A stretch of 64,000 nt of DNA from Actinomyces sp. UMB0138 (GTDB lineage Bacteria; Bacillota; Negativicutes; Veillonellales; Veillonellaceae). Positions 23,684-31,991 of the stretch are shown piece by piece. The stretch is taken from contig NZ_PKMC01000001.1 in the NCBI RefSeq assembly GCF_002849225.1, positions 575,588 to 639,587 on the forward strand. Direction: 5' to 3'. A program made the translations under genes and the position numbers. Within the stretch, counting starts at the first letter, position 1. Each line of letters opens with the position of its first letter. The notes under the pieces were generated by a model that saw nothing but the letters and a program-made list of their open reading frames with translations, did no database searches and had not been told where the DNA came from.

Positions 23684-25033
23684 ATGATCGAAACATCTGA
23701 AGCACGAGCCCGCGTTGACAAGCTTTTCCCGGAGCTCGTGGAGACACTTAAAACCATTATTTCCATCCCTTCGGTGAGCTCTGACCTGGAGAATCAGGAT
23801 CAGATTTTACGGAGCGCCACATTCGTGAAGGAACAGCTTGAGGCTGCGGGACTGGATGCCGAGATCTGCTACGCAAATTACGATGACGGCACCCAGGGCA
23901 GACCAGCAGTGCTGGCGCACAAGCAGGTTGATTCTGAGGCCCCGACTGTGCTGCTGTACGCTCATCACGACGTGCAGCCGGTAGGCGAGATCGATAGGTG
24001 GTCTACAGATCCATTCCAGGCGGTTCAGAAGGGGGACCGCCTATACGGACGCGGTTCGGCTGATGACGGCGCTGGCATCATCGCTCATCTTGGCGCTCTT
24101 CGCACACTAGGCGGGGATCTGCCTGTGAACGTGACCGTGTATGTGGAGGGCGAAGAAGAGGTAGGTTCCGGATCGTTCCGCAATTTCCTCGAGAAGTACA
24201 AGGATAGGCTAGCGGCGGACCGGATCATTGTCGCCGATTCTGGTAACTGGAAGGTGGGCACGCCGGCGGTGACCTCGACTCTGCGTGGGGTAGTTCAGTC
24301 GGATGTAACTATTTCGGTTGCAAAGCATGCGTCGCACTCCGGTCAGTTCGGTGGACCACTGTTAGATGCTGTTACGGTGGCTTCGATACTGATTGCGTCG
24401 TTGTTCGATGAGAATGGTGATGTAGCCGTTCAGGGTCTTGGCGGTTCGGACAAGGCTGACGTTACATATGAAGAAGAGGATTTCCGTGCTGACGCCGGTC
24501 TTCTGGACGGTGTTGAACTTGCTGGAACAGGAGATCTGGCTGCCCGTTTGTGGACGAAGCCTGCAATTTCCATTATCGGGTGGGATGTACGCCCTCTAGA
24601 AACTGCCTCCAATACTTTGGCTCCCACGACGACCTTCCGGATCTCTATGAGAACTGCTCCGGGAGTAGATTCAAAGACCGCAAATGAGGCGCTCGAAAAG
24701 CACCTGCGTGAACATGTACCTTTTGGTGCGCACATCGAAATTACTAACAACGAGATGGGGCCGTCGTACAAGGCTGCGGATTCGCAGGCAATTAAGGACT
24801 TACACTGGGCTTTGGATGAAGCTTGGCAGACTGAGTCCGTGAACATCGGCCAGGGTGGTTCCATTCCGTTTATCGCCGATTTTGCTTCTGTTTTCCCGGA
24901 AGCTGACGTGCTGGTAACCGGTGTTGAGGATCCTGAATCCCACGCTCACTCCGAGGACGAGTCCGTCCACCTGGGTGATCTGCACAATGCTGTCTTGGCC
25001 GAGGCACTGTTGCTTGTAAAAACAGCCAAGTGA
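23684..25033 (+). CDS. M20-family metallopeptidase (dipeptidase)
   Basis: Cytoplasmic zinc-dependent dipeptidase, 449 residues. Zinc and catalytic motifs of M20 are in place: YAHHDVQPVGEIDRWSTDPF (His, Asp), GRGSADDGAG (bridging Asp), VEGEEEVGS (catalytic Glu and ligand Glu), VADSGNW, and a late GVEDPESHAHSEDESV carrying the last His ligand. The dimerisation domain sits in the middle (about 195-330). ATG at 23684 has a leaderless-type -10. Its stop overlaps the GTG of the next gene as GTGA, so the two are probably coupled. Confidence 0.92.
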   Translation: MIETSEARARVDKLFPELVETLKTIISIPSVSSDLENQDQILRSATFVKEQLEAAGLDAEICYANYDDGTQGRPAVLAHKQVDSEAPTVLLYAHHDVQPVGEIDRWSTDPFQAVQKGDRLYGRGSADDGAGIIAHLGALRTLGGDLPVNVTVYVEGEEEVGSGSFRNFLEKYKDRLAADRIIVADSGNWKVGTPAVTSTLRGVVQSDVTISVAKHASHSGQFGGPLLDAVTVASILIASLFDENGDVAVQGLGGSDKADVTYEEEDFRADAGLLDGVELAGTGDLAARLWTKPAISIIGWDVRPLETASNTLAPTTTFRISMRTAPGVDSKTANEALEKHLREHVPFGAHIEITNNEMGPSYKAADSQAIKDLHWALDEAWQTESVNIGQGGSIPFIADFASVFPEADVLVTGVEDPESHAHSEDESVHLGDLHNAVLAEALLLVKTAK

Positions 25034-26046
25034 AAGTAGCAGTATTTTCTTCTAACATCGAAGGCGGCGATCCGCGTAAAGTTTGCGCGGACGCCGTCTT
25101 TGGGTGGAAGCAGGCTGCCCCTGGCGACGAGGTAGTCCCTTTCGTCGGGGGACCAAGAGGGACACAGATTGCTTTGGGACTGCAGGCACTGGGATGGGAA
25201 GAAGGCCCAGCATTTGCTGTCGAGGACTGTATGGGTAACCTCGTCTCCGTACCGAGTCTGCGAAGCGGAAGAAAGATCTACATTGACTGCGCCGGTGTAG
25301 CTAATCCTCGTTCTGCCGGTCACGAGGAGGCTTTTCGGTCTGGTCCGGGTTCGAAGGGGATAGGCCTTGCGTTAGTTCACGCTCTGGAGTTAACTCCGGA
25401 GCAGCTATACGTGGCTTTGGGTCCGGCGTGCGCTGTTGATCTAGGGAGAGCTGCTTTTGAAGAGCTCGCTAAAGCGGGGTATGAACGACTCCCGGTACCT
25501 GTAACCGTACTTACTGAGGATGGTAGGCCACTGCTGGGCCTGTCCGGTACCGCAAGTGATTTCCGCGGGGAGCACCGCTCCGAGGCACTCCGCCTGCAAA
25601 AGCGAGTAAAGGAGGGCGCAGCCTTCCTTCGCTCACTGGAGGAACATAGCTTGCAACAGGCCGTCCTGATCTCGGCGGTTGGCACAGCAGAAGGATCGGG
25701 AAGCGGGGCAGGAGCCGCTGAGGTGCTTCGCCTGATGGGAGCTAAGCTAGCGCGAGCCACCTCTTGGCTCGCAAATCTGCAGGATATTCCCACGGTCCTA
25801 AATGGTTGCGACCTGGCAGTAGTATTCGAGGACGAAATTCATTCACAAGTATTGGCTTCCTCACTTAGTGCCTACGTGGGGCAAGCCGGCCAAGAGGCAG
25901 CTATCCCAACTGTAATGGTCCCGCAGAAATGTTCTTTGTCTAGGCCAGAGGTCGCCCACTTTGGAATAAATGCAATCTTTAGCCACCCTGAGCTCAGTGC
26001 TAGTGAGGTTGGCCTACGCTTAGCGCGTACCTGGTCACATCCATAG
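25030..26046 (+). CDS. Glycerate kinase-like protein
   Basis: 338 residues that fit the glycerate kinase (GlxK/GarK) fold in outline: an N-terminal KVAVFSSNIEGGDPRKVCADAV, the glycine-rich GSKGIGLALVHAL in the first half, and C-terminal VFEDEIHSQVLASSLSAYVGQAGQ. The family signature is weaker than in true glycerate kinases, so phosphorylation of glycerate is uncertain. A mycobacterial relative likewise sits next to the HesB-type Fe-S gene. Start GTG at 25030 overlaps the dipeptidase stop. The gene before the Fe-S carrier may belong to the same operon. Confidence 0.62.
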   Translation: MKVAVFSSNIEGGDPRKVCADAVFGWKQAAPGDEVVPFVGGPRGTQIALGLQALGWEEGPAFAVEDCMGNLVSVPSLRSGRKIYIDCAGVANPRSAGHEEAFRSGPGSKGIGLALVHALELTPEQLYVALGPACAVDLGRAAFEELAKAGYERLPVPVTVLTEDGRPLLGLSGTASDFRGEHRSEALRLQKRVKEGAAFLRSLEEHSLQQAVLISAVGTAEGSGSGAGAAEVLRLMGAKLARATSWLANLQDIPTVLNGCDLAVVFEDEIHSQVLASSLSAYVGQAGQEAAIPTVMVPQKCSLSRPEVAHFGINAIFSHPELSASEVGLRLARTWSHP

Positions 26047-26119
26047 CGACACTTTGGGCTAAAAGCCATAGGGTATTGGGGTAAGAGTGCATCCGCACAT
26101 GTCTAACGTGGAGGAAAGT

Positions 26120-26473
26120 ATGACTCAGAGCGCAACTGAGGCTCCCACTCATGAGGTAACTCTAACTGAGGCTGCTGCCCAGAAGGTCCGTTCTCTACTA
26201 GAACAGGAAGGCCGCGATGACCTCCGTCTTCGCGTCGCCGTTCAGCCGGGCGGCTGTTCAGGGCTGATCTACCAGCTATTTTTCGATGAGCGTCTCCTCG
26301 ACGGAGACGCAGTCAGGAACTTCGACGGCGTTGAGGTAGTCGTGGACAAGATGTCGGTTCCATATTTGGCTGGAGCCACTATCGACTTCGCAGACACTAT
26401 CGAACGCCAAGGGTTTACCATCGACAACCCGAACGCGGCAAATTCCTGCGCGTGCGGGCAGTCCTTCCACTAA
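26120..26473 (+). CDS. erpA: A-type iron-sulfur carrier / ErpA-like protein
   Basis: Carries and inserts Fe-S clusters into target proteins. 117 residues of the HesB/IscA family with the three conserved cysteines: Cys46 in QPGGCSGLIY, and Cys110 and Cys112 in NSCACGQSF at the C-terminus. The ATG at 26120 has a strong ribosome site (GGAGGAAAG from 26110); upstream ATGs at 26087-26099 lack one. It is followed after 20 bp by the FKBP lipoprotein gene on the same strand. Whether it acts as ErpA or IscA cannot be told from sequence. Confidence 0.92.
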   Translation: MTQSATEAPTHEVTLTEAAAQKVRSLLEQEGRDDLRLRVAVQPGGCSGLIYQLFFDERLLDGDAVRNFDGVEVVVDKMSVPYLAGATIDFADTIERQGFTIDNPNAANSCACGQSFH

Positions 26474-26493
26474 CTCAACAAAGACTAGGAAAT

Positions 26494-27444
26494 ATGCGCA
26501 GCAGAACCGTTGCCGGAATCAACCGGCTACTGGCGATCCTCGCCGTTTTTTCGATCATTGCTATAGTCCTTACCTCCTGTTCTTCCGGTGACGGCTCTCA
26601 AGCTGAAAAGGGCTTTCCGGCTGTCACCGGGAAAGCTGGCCAGAAACCGTCAATTGCTAAGGGAACAGGGCAGCCTCCTAAAGAGTTGAAGACCCGTGTA
26701 CTGCATAAGGGCGATGGGCATGAGGTGGGCAAGAAAGATACAGTGCTTGCCTCTTACACCGGCCAGCTGTGGAACGGCAAGGTCTTCGATTCTACTTGGG
26801 AGAACAACAGAGGGCCTGCATCCTTTGGGCTGGACCAGGTGATACCCGGGTGGAAAGAAGGACTAGCAGGAAAACACGTGGGGGACCGCGTACAGCTGGT
26901 GATCCCGCCTGATAAAGGGTATGGCGACAAAGAAAATGGTCCAATTCCTGCCGGATCTACACTGGTATTTGTCGTAGACATCAAAGACTCGGCGAATATG
27001 ACTGACACTTCAGCACTAGCTAGTGCCAAGCCTTTAAACCCGGAACTGGGGAAGGGACTGTCTGTAGCTGGCAAACCAGGAACAAAGCCGGAACTCAAGA
27101 TCAGCAAAGAGTTTAAGGCACCCACTGAATTCCAGGTCACGGTTCTGAATGAGGGCAAGGGAGAACCGATCCAGGCTGACGATATTGTCGGCTACCACAT
27201 CACTGCCCAACTTGTTGGCAAGGATGGCCCCAAGGATTCCCCACAATCCTCATGGGAAATGGGGGGTATCCAAAATACTCAGCAGTCGATCGGTACCAAT
27301 CCGAACATGATGAAGCTATTCCTAGGCCAGAAAATTGGCTCAAGGGTTCTAGTGCAAATGCCTGCTGCCAAAGGAGCCGGGGGAGCTACCCAGGATGCGC
27401 GCGTCGTGATCCTGGACCTAACTGGTAAATTGGCTACAAAGTGA
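26494..27444 (+). CDS. FKBP-type peptidyl-prolyl isomerase lipoprotein
   Basis: Predicted extracytoplasmic protein-folding factor, 316 residues. The signal peptide ends at the lipobox LTSC with Cys29. A complete FKBP domain (about 80-170) has VLASYTGQLWNGKVFDSTW, GLDQVIPGWKEGL, GDRVQLVIPPDKGYGD and GSTLVFVVDI, with the active-site aromatic positions kept. A second, degenerate FKBP-like domain (about 205-316) ends ARVVILDLTGKLATK. ATG at 26494 with AGGA just upstream. It is related to the partial protein at 1-815. Its gene ends at a very strong terminator. Confidence 0.9.
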   Translation: MRSRTVAGINRLLAILAVFSIIAIVLTSCSSGDGSQAEKGFPAVTGKAGQKPSIAKGTGQPPKELKTRVLHKGDGHEVGKKDTVLASYTGQLWNGKVFDSTWENNRGPASFGLDQVIPGWKEGLAGKHVGDRVQLVIPPDKGYGDKENGPIPAGSTLVFVVDIKDSANMTDTSALASAKPLNPELGKGLSVAGKPGTKPELKISKEFKAPTEFQVTVLNEGKGEPIQADDIVGYHITAQLVGKDGPKDSPQSSWEMGGIQNTQQSIGTNPNMMKLFLGQKIGSRVLVQMPAAKGAGGATQDARVVILDLTGKLATK

Positions 27445-27459
27445 CGTCGCTAGATAGAT

Positions 27460-27496
27460 AAAGTTTTGGGAGGCACTAAGTGCCTCCCAAAACTTT
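27460..27496. terminator. Perfect 18-bp terminator shared by the FKBP and sodA genes
   Basis: Arms 27460-27477 and 27479-27496 are perfect complements (core GGGAGGCACT / AGTGCCTCCC, flanked by AAAGTTTT / AAAACTTT). It works for both converging genes. Confidence 0.95.
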
Positions 27497-27514
27497 ATGC
27501 GGTAGGTCTACACC

Positions 27515-28138
27515 TTACAGGTTGACCAGGCAATCAAATTTCGTCTTAGCCGATTCGAAGCGCTGTGCCACGTTCTGCCAGTTGACGATATTCCAGAAGG
27601 CCTTCACGTAGTCTCCCTTGACATTCTGGTAGTCAAGGTAGAAGGCGTGCTCCCACATGTCCAGCATCAATAGTGGAACGGTTGCAACGGGAACGTTGCC
27701 CTGCTGATCGTATAGCTGGAAGGTGACTAGGCGCTGGCCGATGGTGTCCCACGCCAGGATTGCCCATCCGGAGCCCTGGATGCCAGTGGCTGCGGCAGTG
27801 AACTGTGCCTTGAATTTTTCGAACGAACCAAAGAACTCGTCGATGGCAGCAGCTAGCTCGCCCTCGGGCTTATCCCCACCATCCGGAGAGAGATTAGTCC
27901 AGAAGATGGAGTGGTTGGTGTGTCCGCCAAGATTGAACGCCAGGTCCTTTTCGAACTGATTGATCGCGGCCAAATCTTCCTTGTCGCGAGCGTCAGCCAG
28001 CTTCTCTAGCGCGGTATTAGCACCCTTCACATAAGTGGCGTGGTGCTTGTGGTGGTGTAGTTCCATGATCTTGCCAGAGATATGCGGCTCTAGGGCTGCA
28101 TAGTCATAGGGAAGATCGGGCAGAGTGTATTCGGCCAT
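27515..28138 (-). CDS. sodA: Superoxide dismutase (Mn/Fe)
   Basis: Converts superoxide to peroxide and oxygen. 207 residues with the metal ligands in the usual motifs: His in [13 protein letters not shown], His in [10 protein letters not shown], and Asp and His in [14 protein letters not shown]. The [10 protein letters not shown] segment resembles manganese-type enzymes, but metal choice cannot be settled by sequence. No export signal. ATG at 28138 with AGGAGG. A GC hairpin (GGGCC-AAAA-GGCCC near 28180-28193) lies in the leader. The C-terminus has a short extra tail FDCLVNL. Confidence 0.96.
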   Translation of the reverse strand: MAEYTLPDLPYDYAALEPHISGKIMELHHHKHHATYVKGANTALEKLADARDKEDLAAINQFEKDLAFNLGGHTNHSIFWTNLSPDGGDKPEGELAAAIDEFFGSFEKFKAQFTAAATGIQGSGWAILAWDTIGQRLVTFQLYDQQGNVPVATVPLLMLDMWEHAFYLDYQNVKGDYVKAFWNIVNWQNVAQRFESAKTKFDCLVNL

Positions 28139-28335
28139 TCTTGCCTCCTATTCGTTGTGAAGTTCCGGAATGAACCGGTGGGCCAAAAGGCCCGGTACAT
28201 TCAACCTTATCTGTGAACAGGATATTTTTCTCGCACAGTCACTAAACATTAGACAGTTAAGCAGGGTCAGCAAGTTTCCTACTAAGATGTTCTTTACGGG
28301 CACAGTCCGTCACAGTCGTATGCGAGAGGAAGAAA

Positions 28336-28740
28336 ATGGCTAGCGAACAGAATCCGGTGGAGCTGCTGGTTTACTCTGATGACAAAGAAACCCGTGAAAC
28401 CATCATTACGGCAGTTGGACACAGGCCAGGCAAAGGCCTTCCCCCGGTACGTTGGCATGAGGTAGCTACCCCCGTAGCCGCTCTTGAGGCTGTAGAAGAA
28501 AAAGTATTCCCCGTAGCCGTACTAGACGGTGAAACAGCCAAAACCTCTGGATTGGTGCTGGCAAAGACAATTGCAGACACGATTGACGAAGACCACATCC
28601 CGGCGTTTATTTTTACAATCGCCCGTCCCCAGGACCAGTGGTTAGCTAACTTTTCCAAAGCTGCGGCATGCGTGCCCCTACCTATTGATCCAAAACAGAT
28701 GCAAGAAGCAGTAGCAGAAGTACTAAGACAGAAACAATGA
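28336..28740 (+). CDS. Atypical receiver-domain protein coupled to trpD
   Basis: 134 residues that fit a lone response-regulator receiver fold: acidic pair Asp15/Asp16 after the first strand (ELLVYSDD), Asp64 in VAVLDGETAKTSG where the phospho-acceptor should be, and Thr94 in FIFTIARP. The invariant Lys of the last loop is replaced (Leu115 in CVPLPID), so normal phosphorylation switching is doubtful. There is no output domain. ATG at 28336 with AGAGGAAG. Its stop overlaps the trpD start as ATGA, which implies coupled translation. Function unknown. Confidence 0.75.
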   Translation: MASEQNPVELLVYSDDKETRETIITAVGHRPGKGLPPVRWHEVATPVAALEAVEEKVFPVAVLDGETAKTSGLVLAKTIADTIDEDHIPAFIFTIARPQDQWLANFSKAAACVPLPIDPKQMQEAVAEVLRQKQ

Positions 28741-29783
28741 ACGAATTGAAGTGGCCAGAGATTCTGGCAACAACGGTCGCCGGTAAGGACCTAACTTACG
28801 AACAAGCAAACTCGGTAATGGACCAGGTAATGACCGGCGAAGCCGGAGACGCCCGACTTGCGGGTTTCCTAACGGCGCTAGCCGCCAAGGGAGCCACGGT
28901 AGAGGAAATCCGTGGCTTGGCTGACTCGATGCAATCCCATGCAGTGGCACTCGATGTGCCAACTAACGTTTTAGACATTGTCGGCACCGGTGGCGACCAG
29001 GCACATACCGTAAATATCTCAACTATGGCATCCCTGGTCATCGCCGCAGCCGGAGTACCGCTGGTAAAGCACGGAAACCGAGCGTCGACCTCTTCATGTG
29101 GCGCTGCTGATGTGATCGAAGCGCTGGGTGTCAATCTGAACCTGAACCCGAAGCAAGTGGCTGAGGTATTCAAGAAGATCGGAATTACGTTCTGCTTCGC
29201 CAACCTATTCCACCCGTCCATGCGTTTCGCTGCCCCTGTCCGAAAGATGCTTGGTATTCCAACGGCTTTCAACGTACTGGGCCCCCTTACTAATCCGGCA
29301 GCACCAGAGGCATGCGCGGTGGGAGTAGCGAGCGAAAAGAATGCCCCGCTTGTAGCAGGCGTATTTGCAGCCAGGGGAATGCGTGGACTGGTCTTCCGTG
29401 GCATCAACCGGGGCCTGGATGAGCTTTCCGCAATTGAGCCAAACCAGATCTGGGATATCCGAGACGGCAAGGTCGAATATTCCGAGGTTGACGCTACGAC
29501 GCAGCTGGGACTCCAACAGGCTAGTTTAGAAGACCTACGCGGCGGCGATCCTGCCCACAACGCCAAGGTCTTCCATCAGATCATGGACGGCCAGGAAGGT
29601 CCGATCCAAGACGCGGTGTTACTGAATGCCGCAGGTGGAATCGTTGCTTATGGTCTGAATGAACAGGTCAGCCAGGGTGATCTGGTCGATAGATTGAAGG
29701 CAGGCCTGCAAATTGCTAGGCAGACGTTGGAATCTGGCAAGCCGGCTGAGCTTTTGGAAAAGTGGATTGAACTTACGAAGTAG
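28737..29783 (+). CDS. trpD: Anthranilate phosphoribosyltransferase
   Basis: Joins anthranilate to PRPP, the second step of tryptophan synthesis. 348 residues with DIVGTGGDQAHTVNIST (PRPP binding), KHGNRASTSSCGAADVIEALG, FCFANLFHPSMRFAAPVRK and FNVLGPLTNPA. It lies 26 kb from trpE-C-B-A in this window, a separation also found in mycobacteria. The start overlaps the receiver-like gene by four bases. Its last 11 bases overlap the convergent nuclease gene. Confidence 0.95.
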   Translation: MNELKWPEILATTVAGKDLTYEQANSVMDQVMTGEAGDARLAGFLTALAAKGATVEEIRGLADSMQSHAVALDVPTNVLDIVGTGGDQAHTVNISTMASLVIAAAGVPLVKHGNRASTSSCGAADVIEALGVNLNLNPKQVAEVFKKIGITFCFANLFHPSMRFAAPVRKMLGIPTAFNVLGPLTNPAAPEACAVGVASEKNAPLVAGVFAARGMRGLVFRGINRGLDELSAIEPNQIWDIRDGKVEYSEVDATTQLGLQQASLEDLRGGDPAHNAKVFHQIMDGQEGPIQDAVLLNAAGGIVAYGLNEQVSQGDLVDRLKAGLQIARQTLESGKPAELLEKWIELTK

Positions 29784-31518
29784 CCAGCTTAAGTTTTTTG
29801 TACAAACCTAAGTATTTTCCGACCCCGTCAACATCCCAGGAGGCGGGGTCGGAGTCTTTTCCTTGCCAAGAAATTATTCTGGTTCCCTCCCGCAGAATCC
29901 ACTTAGAGTTTGCCAATAGCTCCTCACGGGAAAACGAAGTTTTCGCTTCATCTTCCTTTGCAGGCCACATGTTTGTTAGCGAGTCGAGGACGGGTAGGGG
30001 AGAAGTCCTGGGTGCGCTTAATGCTTTCGCTATCAGGCTTCCGTGCGAAAACCCTAAGATTTCCCAGCCTCCTTGCGGCCTCCTACGAGCGGCAATGATC
30101 TTAGGGGAGCGGCGCACCGATTTCGTCCAAAGATTTGCAAAAGCACCATCCAGAAGCGATTTTAGGTCGTCGCGGACCATAGCGGCATCCTCATATTGCT
30201 CGGCGGCTGAAAAATCTCCGATAGTTTCTATGAAAGAGCTAACGAGTGTCGAAAGATGCCCCTCCAAGAGATTGGCCGCATCAACGATTGCCTCTTCATC
30301 TTTCTTTGAGAATCCGTGGCAGGGTGCTGTGCAACCGGCAGTCTCAGCCAGGTAGCAATCCTTGGCATAGGGATGGGCTACTCGCCGCAAAGGGGAGGTG
30401 CACTGCCGTAGTCGCGACGCTCTAGAGAGTATCAAAGACGCTGCTTGCGCTCGCTTTCTGGACGAGAAGGGTCCCATTCGCTTCCCTTTAGGAACACGGG
30501 TGACTTTGAGCCTGGGCACTTCTTCCACTGTGAGCTCGACCCACCAATGCCGCATCTGATTGCGTGAGGCCCGGTTGTATGGAGGCGAAAGTCTGGCGAT
30601 CTCTTGTAGTTCCAGGATTCGTGCCTGATGTTCCGAAGGCGTCCGCGTATAGGTGACTGAGGCGGCTATATCCAGCATTTCACGAATTCGACCACGGTTT
30701 TCCCCTGCAGTGAAATATGAGCGGGTCCTAGAATGCAGGTTCTTAGAAGAACCGACGTAAAGGACATCGCCTATCTGCGAACGAAAGTAGTACACCCCTG
30801 GGCAGGCGGGAATATTCTGTACCAGCGCTACCTTGCGCCTGCGTTTCAAAGGGACGGGCTTTGAAATAGTACGGACATCTTCTAGATGTGTAAGGCCTAG
30901 AGGAGCGGCCTTTTCAAGCAGTCCGTACAGCACGTCAACGGTTGCTCGGGCATCTGACAGTGCCCGGTGATCAGGAATTGTAGAGGTCGAAAATAGCCCG
31001 GCCAAGGTGCCTAACTTATGATTGCGCACCTGTGGGCGGGGCAGTACCAACCTGGCTAAAGCGAGGGTGTCCAGCACTGTCGGAGAAGGCCAGGGGTAGG
31101 CGAGGCGAGATGCCGCCCTCTTTAGAAACCCGACGTCAAAGGCAGCGTTGTGTGCAACTAGGACAGTCTGGTCCGAGAAGTAGGCGAATTCTAAGAAGGT
31201 GGGAAACACCGATGCTATGACTGGTGCCCTGCTGACAGCAGCATTTGTGATACCGGTGAGAGCGGTGATCTTGGGGGGAATGTATTGCTCTGGGTTTACT
31301 AGCGTCGAAAACTCGCCCAGAACTTCGCCGCCCCGCACTTTCACCGCCCCAATTTCTGTGATTGCCGCACCAGCGCCCATGCCTGTAGTCTCCAGGTCAA
31401 CTACTACGAACGTAACCTGTTGGAGCGGGGTGCCCATCTGTTCAAAAGAGGACTGAACTCCACTGGTGGAATCTAGGGAGCGCAGTTTCGCTAGTTCTGT
31501 CGATAGCCTGGCTGTCAT
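29773..31518 (-). CDS. DnaQ-like 3'-5' exonuclease fused to UvrC-like GIY-YIG nuclease
   Basis: Predicted DNA-repair nuclease, 581 residues from ATG at 31518 (GAAGG just upstream). The N-terminal DEDDh exonuclease has Asp41/Glu43 (VVDLETTG), Asp128 (AHNAAFDVGFL), and His184/Asp189 (DHRALSDA). A GIY-YIG domain at about 240-270 has PGVYYFR and YVGSSKNLHSRTRSY. Next comes a UvrC-like cluster Cys373, Cys388, Cys396 and Cys400 (spacing C-x14-C-x7-C-x3-C), matching the Fe-S cysteines of UvrC, and a UVR-like helix YEDAAMVRDDLKSL. The UvrC C-terminal RNase H-like and HhH domains are missing. A mycobacterial homologue sits beside trpD too. Start overlaps the upstream membrane-protein stop as TAATG. 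Confidence 0.88.
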   Translation of the reverse strand: MTARLSTELAKLRSLDSTSGVQSSFEQMGTPLQQVTFVVVDLETTGMGAGAAITEIGAVKVRGGEVLGEFSTLVNPEQYIPPKITALTGITNAAVSRAPVIASVFPTFLEFAYFSDQTVLVAHNAAFDVGFLKRAASRLAYPWPSPTVLDTLALARLVLPRPQVRNHKLGTLAGLFSTSTIPDHRALSDARATVDVLYGLLEKAAPLGLTHLEDVRTISKPVPLKRRRKVALVQNIPACPGVYYFRSQIGDVLYVGSSKNLHSRTRSYFTAGENRGRIREMLDIAASVTYTRTPSEHQARILELQEIARLSPPYNRASRNQMRHWWVELTVEEVPRLKVTRVPKGKRMGPFSSRKRAQAASLILSRASRLRQCTSPLRRVAHPYAKDCYLAETAGCTAPCHGFSKKDEEAIVDAANLLEGHLSTLVSSFIETIGDFSAAEQYEDAAMVRDDLKSLLDGAFANLWTKSVRRSPKIIAARRRPQGGWEILGFSHGSLIAKALSAPRTSPLPVLDSLTNMWPAKEDEAKTSFSREELLANSKWILREGTRIISWQGKDSDPASWDVDGVGKYLGLYKKLKLATS

Positions 31519-31883
31519 TACCTTCGCCTGGAGCGCAGCGCAATAGTAAGCGGGATCGGCGTAGCGAGCGCAATAACTATGAGGACACCACCTAAGAAAG
31601 CAGGCATGGTCCTTCCCATAAAGAAGAATATTGTGGCTGTGATAATAACCATAGCCCACATGGCGATGAAGATGATTACAGGCAGAGAGAGGCTAATTTT
31701 CCCCTGGGGCCTTGGAGGTGTAAAACGCTCTTCCTCGAGGCTGTAATCACGAGGTCCGCGCATTGCCATTGCCCCAGGAGAGGGCGCTTTCTTGCCCATC
31801 TGTACTCCCATGCCGGGGGCATCGGAAATATCTATTTGTTCCACAATGTCGCGGAAGCGTCGATTTAATTCCTTTTTTGACAT
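31518..31883 (-). CDS. Small two-span membrane protein of unknown function
   Basis: 121 residues from ATG at 31883 (GGAAG just upstream); no family recognised. The cytoplasmic N-terminus (SKKELNRRFRDIVEQID, then a Gly/Met/Pro-rich linker) is followed by two hydrophobic spans (about 63-85 and 90-112) and a basic end LRSRRR. The stop shares a base with the ATG of the nuclease gene, so the two are an operon. Further in-frame ATGs upstream reach into the divergent acyltransferase region and look unlikely. Confidence 0.7.
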   Translation of the reverse strand: MSKKELNRRFRDIVEQIDISDAPGMGVQMGKKAPSPGAMAMRGPRDYSLEEERFTPPRPQGKISLSLPVIIFIAMWAMVIITATIFFFMGRTMPAFLGGVLIVIALATPIPLTIALRSRRR

Positions 31884-31991
31884 GTCTTCCGGCCCGCCGT
31901 GCCCCAAGTTTTGCTTTCCCGTCATACGATGAAGACTAGCGCTTGCCACCCACAGGTGAAAGCTGGCAGATGCGAACTTGAAGGGAAAGAC

